Source of the DNA: OFTM10 sp964196195
GTDB lineage: Bacteria; Actinomycetota; Acidimicrobiia; Acidimicrobiales; Aldehydirespiratoraceae
NCBI GenBank assembly: GCA_964196195.1
Contig: CAXMSE010000038.1
Location: 1-64,000, forward strand
Direction of reading: 5' to 3'
DNA: 64,000 bases
Under the pieces are notes generated by a model, which had not been told where the DNA came from, did no database searches, and saw only the letters and a list, made by a program, of their open reading frames with translations. How positions within the stretch are numbered: the stretch's first letter is position 1; every line of letters starts with the position of its first letter. The position numbers and the translations under genes are program-made. Of this stretch, positions 18,026 to 26,139 are shown piece by piece.

Positions 18026-18172
18026 AGCGACCTGAGTCGCTGCAACCAGACCCGAGGCATCCCGGTAGACGTTTACGCCGACACGCGCCACCTGTTCCGC
18101 CAGGCGATCCACGCCTCCTCTGTCACCGGCGGCCGCTACGACCCCACCGTGTACGACGCCCTGATCGGTGCC
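18026..18172 (+). pseudogene. Internal fragment of an ApbE-type flavin transferase gene
   Basis: This frame encodes SDLSRCNQTRGIPVDVYADT and then HASSVTGGRYDPTVYDALIG. That matches the ApbE (FAD:protein FMN transferase) pattern SxlsrlN…G..v.vs…l…A…s..TgG.fDPTv…L. The family has about 300 residues; only some 50 remain. No start codon or C-terminal half is present. It abuts histidine-kinase sequence directly. Confidence 0.65.
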
Positions 18173-18173
18173 G

Positions 18174-18424
18174 CCCGTCGAGTCGATCCGCATCGGCGCC
18201 GAGCAGGTCGGGTCATCGGGTCATGGCGGGTCCGTGCCTGTTCCCGCCACCGGCGACGAGATCGAACGCTTGGCCGAAGCGACGAGAACCAGCCGATGAC
18301 GACCGGGCTCGGCCTCGCCATCGTGCGCCAGATCGCCGATCGCCATCACGGCTCGGTAGCGGTGACGGAGTCTCCGCGCGGCCGGGCCCGGTTCACGGTG
18401 CGGCTCCCTCTTCGCATCGGCTGA
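18174..18424 (+). pseudogene. Two fused fragments of a sensor histidine kinase
   Basis: Frame one (18174-18299) reads PVESIRIGAEQVGSSGHGG then VPVPATGDEIERLAE, the HAMP region seen in OmpR-family partner kinases, and stops at TGA 18297. Overlapping it in another frame (18296-18424) is TGLGLAIVRQIADRHHGSVA…FTVRLPLR, the G2 box and C-terminus of a HATPase domain. The HisKA and N/G1-box region between them (about 150 residues) is missing, so this is an internally deleted kinase. Confidence 0.7.
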
Positions 18425-18451
18425 CGCGGCGCTCCCGCTACCGTGTCGGGC

Positions 18452-19636
18452 GTGCGTCTGTATGACACGGCCAGAAACGCCATCGTTGCCTTCGAACCGG
18501 GCCCGGTGGTCAAGATGTATGTCTGCGGCATCACGCCCTACGACTCCACCCACCTCGGCCACGCCAACACCTACCTCACCTACGACCTGCTCATCAGGCG
18601 GCTCGAAGACATGGGACACACCGTCCAGATGGTGCGCAACATCACAGATGTCGACGATTCCATCCTTCCCAAGGCTCGCGAGCTCGGCATCGACTTCCTC
18701 GAACTGGCCGCGTCGGAGACAACCCGGTTCCACAACGACCTCGAGATACTCAACGCCCGGCCCGTCTTCAACGAGCCCCACGCCACCGAGTGGGTCACCG
18801 AGATGGTCGAACTGATCACCCGTCTCGATGCCAAGGGCCACGTCTACGCCGTCGACGGCACCGCCTTCTTCGACGCCACCACATTCGACTCCTTCGGTGC
18901 GCTCTCGGGCTACGACGAGCCAACCATGATCGAGTTCGCCCGCGAGCGGGGCGGTCACCCCGACGACGCCCGCCAGCGCCACCCCCTCGATTTCGTACTC
19001 TGGCAGCCGTCGCTCTCCGACGAGCCCTCATGGGACTCGCCGTGGGGACCGGGCCGCCCCGGTTGGCACATCGAATGCAGCGCCATGTCGATGGGCCTGC
19101 TCGGCGAGACCCTCGACCTGCACGGCGGCGGGAGCGACCTGATCTTCCCCCACCACGAATGCGAGCGAGCCCAGAGCGAAGCAGCCACCGGGGTCACCTT
19201 CTCAACCCATTGGATGCACAGCGGGATGGTGGCCTACGAGGGCACAAAGATGTCGAAGTCTCTCGGCAATCTCGTGTTCGTGAGCGAACTGTCGAAGACC
19301 GCCGATCCTCGCGCCATCCGACTCGCCCTGATGCGCCACCACTATCGCGACGACTGGGAATGGTTCGACGACCACGTCGACGAGGGCGCATCCCATCTCC
19401 AACGGCTCTGCGAAGCATCCCGAATCGAGGCCGGACCAGACCCGGCCCCATACGCCGCTCGGCTCCGCGCCGCTCTCGACAACGACCTCGACGCCCCGAC
19501 TGCCATAGCCGAACTCGACGCGCTCGCCACCGCGATACTCAGAGGCGGCACCGACACCACCGCCCCTACGATGCTGAGAGAGCTCGGCACCCTGTGTGGG
19601 GTCGATCTCACCAAGCCGCCTGCACCGCTCGCCTGA
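18452..19636 (+). CDS. mshC: Cysteine:GlcN-inositol ligase MshC (mycothiol synthesis)
   Basis: A 394-aa class I aminoacyl-tRNA-synthetase-like ligase that joins cysteine to GlcN-myo-inositol in mycothiol biosynthesis. The MshC signature MYVCGITPYDSTHLGHA replaces the CysS version (YACGPTVYD). Other features are NITDVDDSI, the zinc/cysteine pocket GWHIECSAM, DLHGGGSDLIFPHHECE and KMSKS in GTKMSKSLGN. It lacks the C-terminal tRNA-anticodon part of CysS and is of normal MshC length. TACCGT lies 7 nt before GTG 18452, favouring a leaderless start there over GTG 18443. The paralogue cysS follows. Confidence 0.92.
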   Translation: MRLYDTARNAIVAFEPGPVVKMYVCGITPYDSTHLGHANTYLTYDLLIRRLEDMGHTVQMVRNITDVDDSILPKARELGIDFLELAASETTRFHNDLEILNARPVFNEPHATEWVTEMVELITRLDAKGHVYAVDGTAFFDATTFDSFGALSGYDEPTMIEFARERGGHPDDARQRHPLDFVLWQPSLSDEPSWDSPWGPGRPGWHIECSAMSMGLLGETLDLHGGGSDLIFPHHECERAQSEAATGVTFSTHWMHSGMVAYEGTKMSKSLGNLVFVSELSKTADPRAIRLALMRHHYRDDWEWFDDHVDEGASHLQRLCEASRIEAGPDPAPYAARLRAALDNDLDAPTAIAELDALATAILRGGTDTTAPTMLRELGTLCGVDLTKPPAPLA

Positions 19637-19653
19637 ACCGAAGGTCCAGCCCC

Positions 19654-21033
19654 GTGATCCGCCTCTACGACACTCTCACCGGCGCCGTGCGCCCGCTGGC
19701 CCAGCGCGAACCCGGGAAGCTGTCGCTCTACGCGTGCGGGCCCACCGTCTACGACCATCCGCATCTCGGCCACGCCCGCCAAGCCATGACCTACGACATC
19801 GTTCGTAGGTACCTCGAATGGCGAGGTGTCGATGTTCAACACGTCGCCAACGTCACCGACATCGACGACAACATCATCAACCGCGCCAACCGGGAAGGTG
19901 TCGCCGAAACAGAGGTGGCCACCAAGTGGGAGCAGGTCTACACCGAGGCGATGGATGCCCTCGACATCCTGCATCCCCACGAGCGACCTCACGCCACCGA
20001 CTATGTCGACGACATGGTCGACTTCATCGGGGTCCTGATCGATAACGACACCGCCTACGCCACCGACAGCGGCGTCTATCTGAGGGTTCACCGGGTACCC
20101 GGCTACGGCGATCTCGTCCACCGCACCCTCGACGACCTCGCGGCAGGCGCGGGGGCCCGGGTCGAGGTCGACGAAAACAAAGAGGACCCCCTCGATTTCG
20201 CCCTCTGGAAGGCGGCCAAGCCCGAAGAACCAAGCTGGAAGTCCCCATGGGGCGATGGCCGCCCCGGCTGGCACATCGAATGTGTCTCCATGAGCCTCGG
20301 GATCCTGGGCGACGGCTTCGACCTCCACGGCGGCGGGAGCGACCTGGTGTTTCCCCACCACACCAACGAGCGCGCCGAGGCAATCGCGGCCGGGCGCGAG
20401 TTCGCCAAGCATTGGATGCACAACGCGATGCTCAACATCGGCGGCGAGAAGATGTCGAAATCGCTCGACAACTACACGACCGTGCAGGCCCTGCTTGACG
20501 AGCATCCGCTCAACGGCCGAGCCCTTCGCCTGCTCCTCCTGCAGACCCACTACCGCAAGACGATGGAGCTCAACCCCGAGGTGATGGACCAGTCCCGCAG
20601 GGCGATCATGCGCCTCGACGCGATGGCCCGCAAGGCCACCGGCGCCGGGATAGTTCTCGATGGAGACGCCCGCGATGACGCCGTCCTCGATGCCTTCATC
20701 GCGGCGATGGACGACGACCTCGGCACTCCCGAGGGAGTGGCCGCGGTGTTCGAGACGGTTCGGCGGGCCAATGCCGCACTCGATGCCGGCGATGCCGAAG
20801 CAGGCCCACTCGTCGCCACCGCGGTGGATCTCGCCGGTGCACTCGGCCTGAGGATCGACGACGGCTCCCGGCAACTCGGCGACGCCACCGAGATCGACGC
20901 CCTCGTACAAGCTCGTGAGGCTGCCCGGGGCGCAAAGGACTTCGCCGAGGCCGACCGGCTCCGCGACAAACTCACCGAGCTCGACATCGTGGTGGAGGAC
21001 ACACCCAACGGTCCCGTGTGGCGTCGAGCCTGA
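19654..21033 (+). CDS. cysS: Cysteinyl-tRNA synthetase
   Basis: A 459-aa class I synthetase charging tRNA-Cys. The HIGH-type motif is in YACGPTVYDHPHLGHARQA. The zinc ligands include C in YACG and GWHIECVSMS plus HH in VFPHHTNE, and KMSKS is in GGEKMSKSLDN. The C-terminal DALR and small helical domain contains EADRLRDKL. I chose GTG 19654 (MIRLYDTLTGAVRP): it gives the family N-terminus and has AAGG upstream. It lies 17 nt after mshC, from which it differs by the CGPT/CGIT signature. Confidence 0.95.
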   Translation: MIRLYDTLTGAVRPLAQREPGKLSLYACGPTVYDHPHLGHARQAMTYDIVRRYLEWRGVDVQHVANVTDIDDNIINRANREGVAETEVATKWEQVYTEAMDALDILHPHERPHATDYVDDMVDFIGVLIDNDTAYATDSGVYLRVHRVPGYGDLVHRTLDDLAAGAGARVEVDENKEDPLDFALWKAAKPEEPSWKSPWGDGRPGWHIECVSMSLGILGDGFDLHGGGSDLVFPHHTNERAEAIAAGREFAKHWMHNAMLNIGGEKMSKSLDNYTTVQALLDEHPLNGRALRLLLLQTHYRKTMELNPEVMDQSRRAIMRLDAMARKATGAGIVLDGDARDDAVLDAFIAAMDDDLGTPEGVAAVFETVRRANAALDAGDAEAGPLVATAVDLAGALGLRIDDGSRQLGDATEIDALVQAREAARGAKDFAEADRLRDKLTELDIVVEDTPNGPVWRRA

Positions 21034-21053
21034 CAACTTGGCAGAGTCGTCAG

Positions 21054-22130
21054 ATGGCAATCCTGGAACCATCCACCGATGTACCTCCACTCCCCGGCCA
21101 ACCGCCAGACGTGGCCTGGCCGACAGCCGAATGGCCCACCGGGCCGCTCCCGGCCGGGGTCGACAATGACCACGTCTGGCGGTTGATCGACCGGGCGTTC
21201 GGGCCAGACCCCGACGCCAGTTTCGGGGAGTCGCACGCAACCCTGGTGGTGAAGGGTGGTCGCCTCGTGGTGGAGCGTTACGGATCCGGAAGCGATGCCT
21301 CGACACCACTCCTCTCCTGGTCGATGGCAAAGAGTGTGCTCCACGCCATCGTCGGCATACTCGTCGATCAGGGAAAGCTCGACCCCCACGCTCCCGCGCC
21401 CGTTCCCGAGTGGCAAGAGCCGACGGATCCTCGACACCAGATCACCCTCGATCACCTGCTCCGCATGGCCGACGGACTCAACTTCAACGAGAGCTACGAG
21501 ATCCCCGAGCCGGGGACCAATGCCGGCGACGCCGAGTGGAGCCATGCCATCGACATGCTGTTCGGCGCGGGGGTCGACGACCACGGCTCGTACACCGCCA
21601 CCCGTCCACCAGCCCATCCCCCGGGCACCGTCTTCAACTACTCGTCAGGCACCAGCAACGTCGTTTCCCGCATCGTGTGCGATCACATAGGCCGAGACGG
21701 CGATGCCACCGCCTGGATGGGAACCAATCTCTTCGACCCGATCGGGATGCGCTCGGCCACTCCGAGCTTCGACACCTCGGGCACATTCGTGGGCTCGTCC
21801 TACCTCCATGCCACGGCCCGCGACTGGGCGCGCTTCGGGCTCCTCTACCTTCGCGGTGGCCTCTGGGATGGCCACCGGATCGTTCCCTCATCCTGGGTCG
21901 AGCAATGTCGACTCACCCGCGCGGTCGACAGCGAAGGTGCCCACTACGGCACCCACTGGTGGACCGCGGAGGACCGAAGAGGCACGTTCTACGCGAGTGG
22001 CTACGAGTTCCAGCGCGTCGTGTGTGTCCCCACCAGCGACCTGGTGGTCGTTCGCCTCGGCAAGACCCCCGAGGATTCCTACGAAACGCCGAAGGCCTGG
22101 CTCAACGAGCTGATAGCAGCATTCGACTAA
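21054..22130 (+). CDS. Beta-lactamase-fold serine hydrolase
   Basis: A 358-aa member of the class C beta-lactamase / esterase EstB / penicillin-binding-protein-like family. The catalytic SxxK is in LLSWSMAKSVLHAIVG. The tyrosine motif is FNYSSGTSNV (YxN replaced by YSS), and a late HxG-like element is TFYASGYEFQR. No signal peptide is apparent, so it is probably cytosolic with esterase or amidase activity; the substrate is unknown. The start is ambiguous: ATG 21054 is preferred, but GTG 21018 would overlap cysS by 16 nt. Confidence 0.82.
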   Translation: MAILEPSTDVPPLPGQPPDVAWPTAEWPTGPLPAGVDNDHVWRLIDRAFGPDPDASFGESHATLVVKGGRLVVERYGSGSDASTPLLSWSMAKSVLHAIVGILVDQGKLDPHAPAPVPEWQEPTDPRHQITLDHLLRMADGLNFNESYEIPEPGTNAGDAEWSHAIDMLFGAGVDDHGSYTATRPPAHPPGTVFNYSSGTSNVVSRIVCDHIGRDGDATAWMGTNLFDPIGMRSATPSFDTSGTFVGSSYLHATARDWARFGLLYLRGGLWDGHRIVPSSWVEQCRLTRAVDSEGAHYGTHWWTAEDRRGTFYASGYEFQRVVCVPTSDLVVVRLGKTPEDSYETPKAWLNELIAAFD

Positions 22131-22131
22131 C

Positions 22132-22186
22132 CCGGTTTTCTGAGCAGAAACGCGCGTATACGGTCCCAAAGTGCTCAGAAAACCGG
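22132..22186. repeat. Dispersed hairpin repeat, copy A (also a bidirectional terminator candidate)
   Basis: The arms CCGGTTTTCTGAGCA (22132-22146) and TGCTCAGAAAACCGG (22172-22186) are perfectly complementary over 15 bp around a 25-nt loop containing ACGCGCGTATAC. It sits between two convergent genes. A related element at 59932-59976 shares TTTCTGAGC/GCTCAGAAA, the loop motif ACGCGCGNATAC and the flank CGGTGGG, so this is a small repeat family rather than a chance terminator. Confidence 0.7.
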
Positions 22187-22193
22187 TGGGTGC

Positions 22194-22856
22194 TCAGCCG
22201 ATGGCGAACTCGAATGTGCCCACCGCAGGCTCGCCGGAATCGAACTCGACTTCATAGGTTCCGCTGATCATCGTGTCGCTGACGGTGCCCGTGGCGGTGA
22301 ACCCGGCTATACCCGCGACCGGTGCGTCGGTGCCGACCACGGTGATCTGACCGTCGACGATCGTGATCGTCAAGATGCCGAGCTCTGCGGTTTCGACAGT
22401 GACCCCAGCGGCCAGCTCGGCGGCCGGCAGGTCGAGGGCGAAGATGTCGGAGATGCCTGCACCGAGTACGAAGCCATCGGTGATGTCGAGCGAGACGTTG
22501 AGCGAGTCACCGTTGTCGGTGACGGTCACACCAGCAGCGCCACTGGATCCGAAGGTGGTGTTGTTCCACTGGCCGGTCGCGCCGCCCGCCGGGAGGGCCG
22601 GTGGCTCGGGCTCGGGCTCGGGCTCAGGCTCCGGCTCGGGAGCAGGTTCGGGAGCAGGTTCGGGGTCGGGCTCGGGGTCGGGCTCGTCGGCCGGTTCATC
22701 GGCCGGTTCATCGGCGGAATCATCGGTGTCCTGATCGGACGTGTCGGCCGCTGCAGTGTCACCGGACGATTCATCGGAGTCGTCGCTCCCACATCCAGCG
22801 AAGATCAGAGCCCCCGCGAAGAGAGCGATTAAAACTCGGTAAAGACTCTTGGACAT
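22194..22856 (-). CDS. Secreted lipoprotein with acidic-proline linker
   Basis: A 220-aa lipoprotein. It has the signal MSKSLYRVLIALFAGALIFA ending in lipobox IFAGC, then Asp/Ser-rich sequence and a long Pro-Glu/Asp linker of tandem PEPEPD-type dipeptides (about residues 50-90). A beta-rich C-terminal domain of about 125 residues (TVTDNGDSLNVSLDITDG…) has no recognised family. The linker probably spans the cell wall. The start codon is placed at the signal peptide. Further upstream GTG/ATG codons in the same frame would bury the signal. Confidence 0.75.
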   Translation of the reverse strand: MSKSLYRVLIALFAGALIFAGCGSDDSDESSGDTAAADTSDQDTDDSADEPADEPADEPDPEPDPEPAPEPAPEPEPEPEPEPEPPALPAGGATGQWNNTTFGSSGAAGVTVTDNGDSLNVSLDITDGFVLGAGISDIFALDLPAAELAAGVTVETAELGILTITIVDGQITVVGTDAPVAGIAGFTATGTVSDTMISGTYEVEFDSGEPAVGTFEFAIG

Positions 22857-22857
22857 G

Positions 22858-22979
22858 ATTTCACACTGACTACTAGGCGTCATCGGTCCGTCACTCATCG
22901 GCCTGAACAACACGACAATTATCGTCCGCGCGCTGCGCGCGATTGCCGATAGGCCCTCCGATGGGAGCGATCGCCCTTT
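22858..22979. other. Intergenic region with GC hairpin and AATT-centred near-palindrome
   Basis: This gap between two minus-strand genes holds a near-palindrome (ACGACAATTATCGT, 2 mismatches), a GCGCGC-T-GCGCGC hairpin just after it, and GCGATCGC close to the stop of the propeller gene. The hairpin may terminate the upstream gene, and the AATT palindrome could be an operator for the lipoprotein gene. Roles are inferred. Confidence 0.3.
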
Positions 22980-24515
22980 TCACCCGAGTCCGTAGATGAA
23001 CCCGCTCCACGTTCCCACGACGATGAGCCCTCGCCACACTGCCGGCGTCGACTCGATGCACCCCTTCAGATCGATCTCCCAGAGGGGCGCCGGTTCGACG
23101 GTCGTATCGCTGATGTCGAAGCCGTGGAGGATCCCACCACAGTCGCCCTGGATCAAGACATCATCGACGATTACCGGCGACGACCACGTGGGTCCGAACA
23201 GCTCCAACCGCCAGCGCTCTTCACCGGTGGCACGATCGAGCCCAAGCACCGAACCGGTATCGGTGGGCACCACCACAACGTCCTTGTAGAGGCCCGGTGT
23301 AGCCCACACCCCCGAATCGAGCCGGGGCCGCTCATGCACACTCCACAACAAGGGGTCATCCTGGTTTGTGGGGTCGAGCTTGATGATCTGACCCACCTCG
23401 TGGCTGCGAGCGTTTCCGCGCTCGTACTCGATGCCGGCGTAGATCATCCCCTCCTTGTCGATTACGAGCGAAGCGTCGATGTCGTCGCCCGCCCAGTACC
23501 GAAAGACCCGCTCCGGCTCAATCCCCTCGTCAAGCCCGCTGATGTCCCAGCCCTGGATCAATCCGCCAGAGTTGGCGAAGTAGACCACGTTCCCCGAGAT
23601 TGCGACCGAGTTCTCGATCGAGACATTTCCGCCGACGTCGACAAGTAGTTGGTCATCCCATCCTGGGGTATTGAAAACGAGGAAGGGGTCGACGGTGACT
23701 CTCCCCCGGGCGTCGTAGCTGCGATTGAGCTTCACGATGTGAAACTGGCTGTTCTCACCGCCGACGAACAGGTAGTCGTCGATTATGAGGCCGGCCCCAT
23801 CCCAATCGTTGTTCCACTTCGTGGGCGATACATCGGACGCGTTCAGCTTCCAGAGCTCGCGGGGTTCGTCGCCGTCGAACGCGATGATGCGGTAGAAGTT
23901 GTCGCGGCTACCGGTGTAGAGCAGGGGAAAGCCGTCGGGGTCGATCGTGACCGAGCCCTTGATGATGTCGCCGGTGGGGAAATCGGCGAGGATCCGCTCG
24001 CCGTTGTCTGCATCGAGAAAATGAACGTTGCGGCTGTACGAGCCGAGCGTCACCCACGTGCGCCCGTCGTACTCGAAGACCGACGGCTGGCCGGTCCAGC
24101 CAGAGCCACACCAGGTCTTGGCTTCAGACCCAACCGAGGAGTTGGAACACATCTGCTGCTCGGGGAATTGCCACAGCACTTCGGGCGCGGCCGGCACCGG
24201 ACCCTCGCCGTAGAAGGTGCGGGTTGGATTGCCCCGAAATGTGAGCAGACCCTCCACCGTGTCGCCCCATGGCTCACCCGAGGATTCAGGATCGACCCAA
24301 CCCGCGTAGGGTGCTTCGGTGGTCGTGGTAGTGGAGGTGCTGGTGGATGTCGTGGACGTGCTGCTGGAGGTGGCGGTAACTCCGGCGTCGGCCTCGAGCG
24401 AGCTGGGGAGGTCGTCGGTGGGAGGTGGGACCGCGATCAAAACGGCGAGGAGCACTGTGGTGAGTGCGAGTCCGCCGATTGCGAAGCGCACGACCCTGGT
24501 GGACCGGGTGGCCAT
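22980..24515 (-). CDS. Membrane-anchored PQQ-type beta-propeller protein
   Basis: A 511-aa protein. It has one N-terminal transmembrane or signal helix (FAIGGLALTTVLLAVLIAV), a Ser/Thr-rich linker (TSSSTSTTSTSTSTTTTT) and then an eight-bladed-type propeller of PQQ/quinoprotein-like repeats. Blade strands recur as VLWQFPEQ, EERWRLELFGPTWSSPVIV and LIVVGTWSGFIYGLG. Cysteine pairs (MCSNSS…WCGSG and GDCGG…KGCIE) may form disulfides outside the cell. No catalytic residues of alcohol dehydrogenases are evident, so it is probably a scaffold or BamB-like propeller. TAGGTT lies 8 nt before ATG 24515 (leaderless). Confidence 0.82.
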   Translation of the reverse strand: MATRSTRVVRFAIGGLALTTVLLAVLIAVPPPTDDLPSSLEADAGVTATSSSTSTTSTSTSTTTTTEAPYAGWVDPESSGEPWGDTVEGLLTFRGNPTRTFYGEGPVPAAPEVLWQFPEQQMCSNSSVGSEAKTWCGSGWTGQPSVFEYDGRTWVTLGSYSRNVHFLDADNGERILADFPTGDIIKGSVTIDPDGFPLLYTGSRDNFYRIIAFDGDEPRELWKLNASDVSPTKWNNDWDGAGLIIDDYLFVGGENSQFHIVKLNRSYDARGRVTVDPFLVFNTPGWDDQLLVDVGGNVSIENSVAISGNVVYFANSGGLIQGWDISGLDEGIEPERVFRYWAGDDIDASLVIDKEGMIYAGIEYERGNARSHEVGQIIKLDPTNQDDPLLWSVHERPRLDSGVWATPGLYKDVVVVPTDTGSVLGLDRATGEERWRLELFGPTWSSPVIVDDVLIQGDCGGILHGFDISDTTVEPAPLWEIDLKGCIESTPAVWRGLIVVGTWSGFIYGLG

Positions 24516-24551
24516 GACGATGAAACCTAGCGACCCTTCGGGTGCCGGGTG

Positions 24552-25349
24552 TCAGACCATGAGACGAAGTTGGCCGACCCTAGGCTGCTCCTCGTGAGTG
24601 CGAGACTCGTCCCCCGCCGCCGTCTCCTCCTCTGGCGCGGCATCACGCGCGGCTGCTCGGTGTGTGGGCGCCGCCATCTCACCACCCACTGGTTCAGCTT
24701 CCCGCTCACTTGCCCCCGCTGCGGCTTCGCCTTCGAGCGCCAGCCCGGTCATTTCATAGGTGCGGTCGGGATGAACACGCTGATCACCTTCGCGCTCCTC
24801 CTCATCACCCTTCTCGGCGGGATTGCGCTGAGCTGGCCCGATGTCAGAGCCCTGCCGCTGTTGGTCGCCACCCTCTCCGTGGCCGTCGTCGTCCCCCTCC
24901 TGATTCACCCCACCGCCAAGACCCTCTGGATCGCGGTGGACCTGGTCTTCCATCCCCTCCAACCCGGCGAGGCCCTCGGTGGACCCGAGGAAGGCGCGCC
25001 GCAGAAGGGGTGAGCGGGGGGCCGCGATCTCGTCGGGTACTTCACGACCTCGTCGAGGCGCCCAGGCCGGTGCTCCGGGGTTGGTGGACGAGCCCAGCGC
25101 TCCATGCACCCGCGGTCGAGCGGACGCACCGTTGGCGGGGGTCGACTCGGGCATTGCAACGCGCCGATCGACGAGGGTCCACCCACTAGGGGGCTTGGCT
25201 CGGTCGAGGTGAACCGCACACAGGGCGGTGCCGTAGCGATCGCCCACCACATCGCCGACCCTCACGAGCTCCACCCGCCGGGCATCGCGGTGCAACAACA
25301 TCGAGCCGGCCTGCGCACGGCTACATCCGGGACGCTGGCAGGTAGGCAC
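24552..25349 (-). CDS. DUF3499 family protein with antisense C-terminal read-through
   Basis: GTG 25349 (7 nt after TACCTT) opens the sequence VPTCQRPGCSRAQAGSMLLH followed by GTALCAVHLDRAKPPSGWTL. This is the DUF3499 pattern with zinc-binding CxxxxC…C..H and the GWTLVDRR end motif. Family-like sequence continues to PLLRRAFLG at about 24984, already overlapping the last codons of the convergent DUF983 gene. The frame then stays open for another ~430 nt, entirely antisense to DUF983, before a stop at 24552. The true C-terminus is probably near 24984, with the native stop lost or frameshifted. Confidence 0.7.
   Translation of the reverse strand: MPTCQRPGCSRAQAGSMLLHRDARRVELVRVGDVVGDRYGTALCAVHLDRAKPPSGWTLVDRRVAMPESTPANGASARPRVHGALGSSTNPGAPAWAPRRGREVPDEIAAPRSPLLRRAFLGSTEGLAGLEGMEDQVHRDPEGLGGGVNQEGDDDGHGEGGDQQRQGSDIGPAQRNPAEKGDEEEREGDQRVHPDRTYEMTGLALEGEAAAGASEREAEPVGGEMAAPTHRAAARDAAPEEETAAGDESRTHEEQPRVGQLRLMV
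24594..25013 (+). CDS. DUF983 family membrane protein
   Basis: A 139-aa protein with the DUF983 layout: an N-terminal zinc-ribbon-like pair (RGCSVCGRRHL…LTCPRCGFAFER), then two hydrophobic helices (LITFALLLITLLGGIALSW and LPLLVATLSVAVVVPLLI). The function of the family is unknown. TAGGCT ends 7 nt before GTG 24594, so I prefer this leaderless start over GTG 24549. Its 3' end overlaps the antisense DUF3499 gene. Confidence 0.8.
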   Translation: MSARLVPRRRLLLWRGITRGCSVCGRRHLTTHWFSFPLTCPRCGFAFERQPGHFIGAVGMNTLITFALLLITLLGGIALSWPDVRALPLLVATLSVAVVVPLLIHPTAKTLWIAVDLVFHPLQPGEALGGPEEGAPQKG

Positions 25350-25455
25350 GATTCGGAAGGTACCGAACCCTTGCCGCTGGTGGGGGGACACCTCGGCCAT
25401 CTGTGGACAATCGCAGCCAGCGGGGAGCCAGCGACGACGGCTACGATCCGTCGTC

Positions 25456-26139
25456 ATGATCATCGGATTCGACGCCGACGACACGCTCTGGCACAACGAG
25501 GACGGATTCCAGGCCACCCATCGCCAGTTCGAGTCCTTGCTCGGCACCTGGGGAACTCCCGACGAGGTCAGCGACCACCTGTTCGTGGTAGAGGGCCGCA
25601 ACATGAACCGCTACGGGTACGGCGTGAAGGCCTTCACGCTTTCGATGATCGAGGCCGCGATCGACATCTCCGATGGCGAGATCAGCACCTCCAGGCTTTC
25701 CGACATACTCGAGCTGGGTCGTCACCTGCTCGATCGGCCCGCAGAGCTGATCGGTGGGGTCGCCGGGGTGCTCGACACCCTCGCCGGACACACCCTCATG
25801 ATCATCACCAAGGGTGATCTCTACCACCAGCTCGCCCGCATCGAATCGAGTGGACTGGGGCACCGTTTCTGGCGCACCGAAGTGGTGGCCCACAAGGATC
25901 CGTCCACCTATCGCGACCTCCTGGCCACCCACAATGTCCCCGTCGACGACTTCGTGATGGTGGGCAACTCGCTGCCGTCCGACGTTCTCCCCGTCCTGGA
26001 GATCGGTGCCCGAGCCGTGCACGTGCCCTACGCCCTGACCTGGGCCCACGAGGCGCACCATGATGAGCACCCCGCCCCCACCATCGAGTCGCTCGCGGAG
26101 CTGCCCGAGCTGATCAACGAATGGGTCGGCCACGGGTGA
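25456..26139 (+). CDS. HAD-superfamily hydrolase
   Basis: A 227-aa HAD phosphatase-like protein. Motif I is IIGFDADDTLWHNEDGF (nucleophile Asp and acid/base Asp), motif II is LMIITKG, the motif III lysine is in VVAHKDPSTY and motif IV-like acids are in MVGNSLPSD. An alpha-helical cap lies between motifs I and II. The substrate is unknown. TACGAT lies 8 nt before the ATG (leaderless). The last codons overlap the next gene (GTGA). Confidence 0.9.
   Translation: MIIGFDADDTLWHNEDGFQATHRQFESLLGTWGTPDEVSDHLFVVEGRNMNRYGYGVKAFTLSMIEAAIDISDGEISTSRLSDILELGRHLLDRPAELIGGVAGVLDTLAGHTLMIITKGDLYHQLARIESSGLGHRFWRTEVVAHKDPSTYRDLLATHNVPVDDFVMVGNSLPSDVLPVLEIGARAVHVPYALTWAHEAHHDEHPAPTIESLAELPELINEWVGHG

Noticed and set aside
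19342..21330. Long antisense open frame (662 codons) opposite cysS and neighbours
   Set aside because: High GC in third codon positions opens the antisense frame. It shows no family motif, and the sense strand encodes a clear cysteinyl-tRNA synthetase.
22600..22700. Tandem GGCTCGGGCTCG-type repeats as a CRISPR or satellite
   Set aside because: They are in-frame codons for a Pro-Glu/Asp linker of the lipoprotein, with no spacers.
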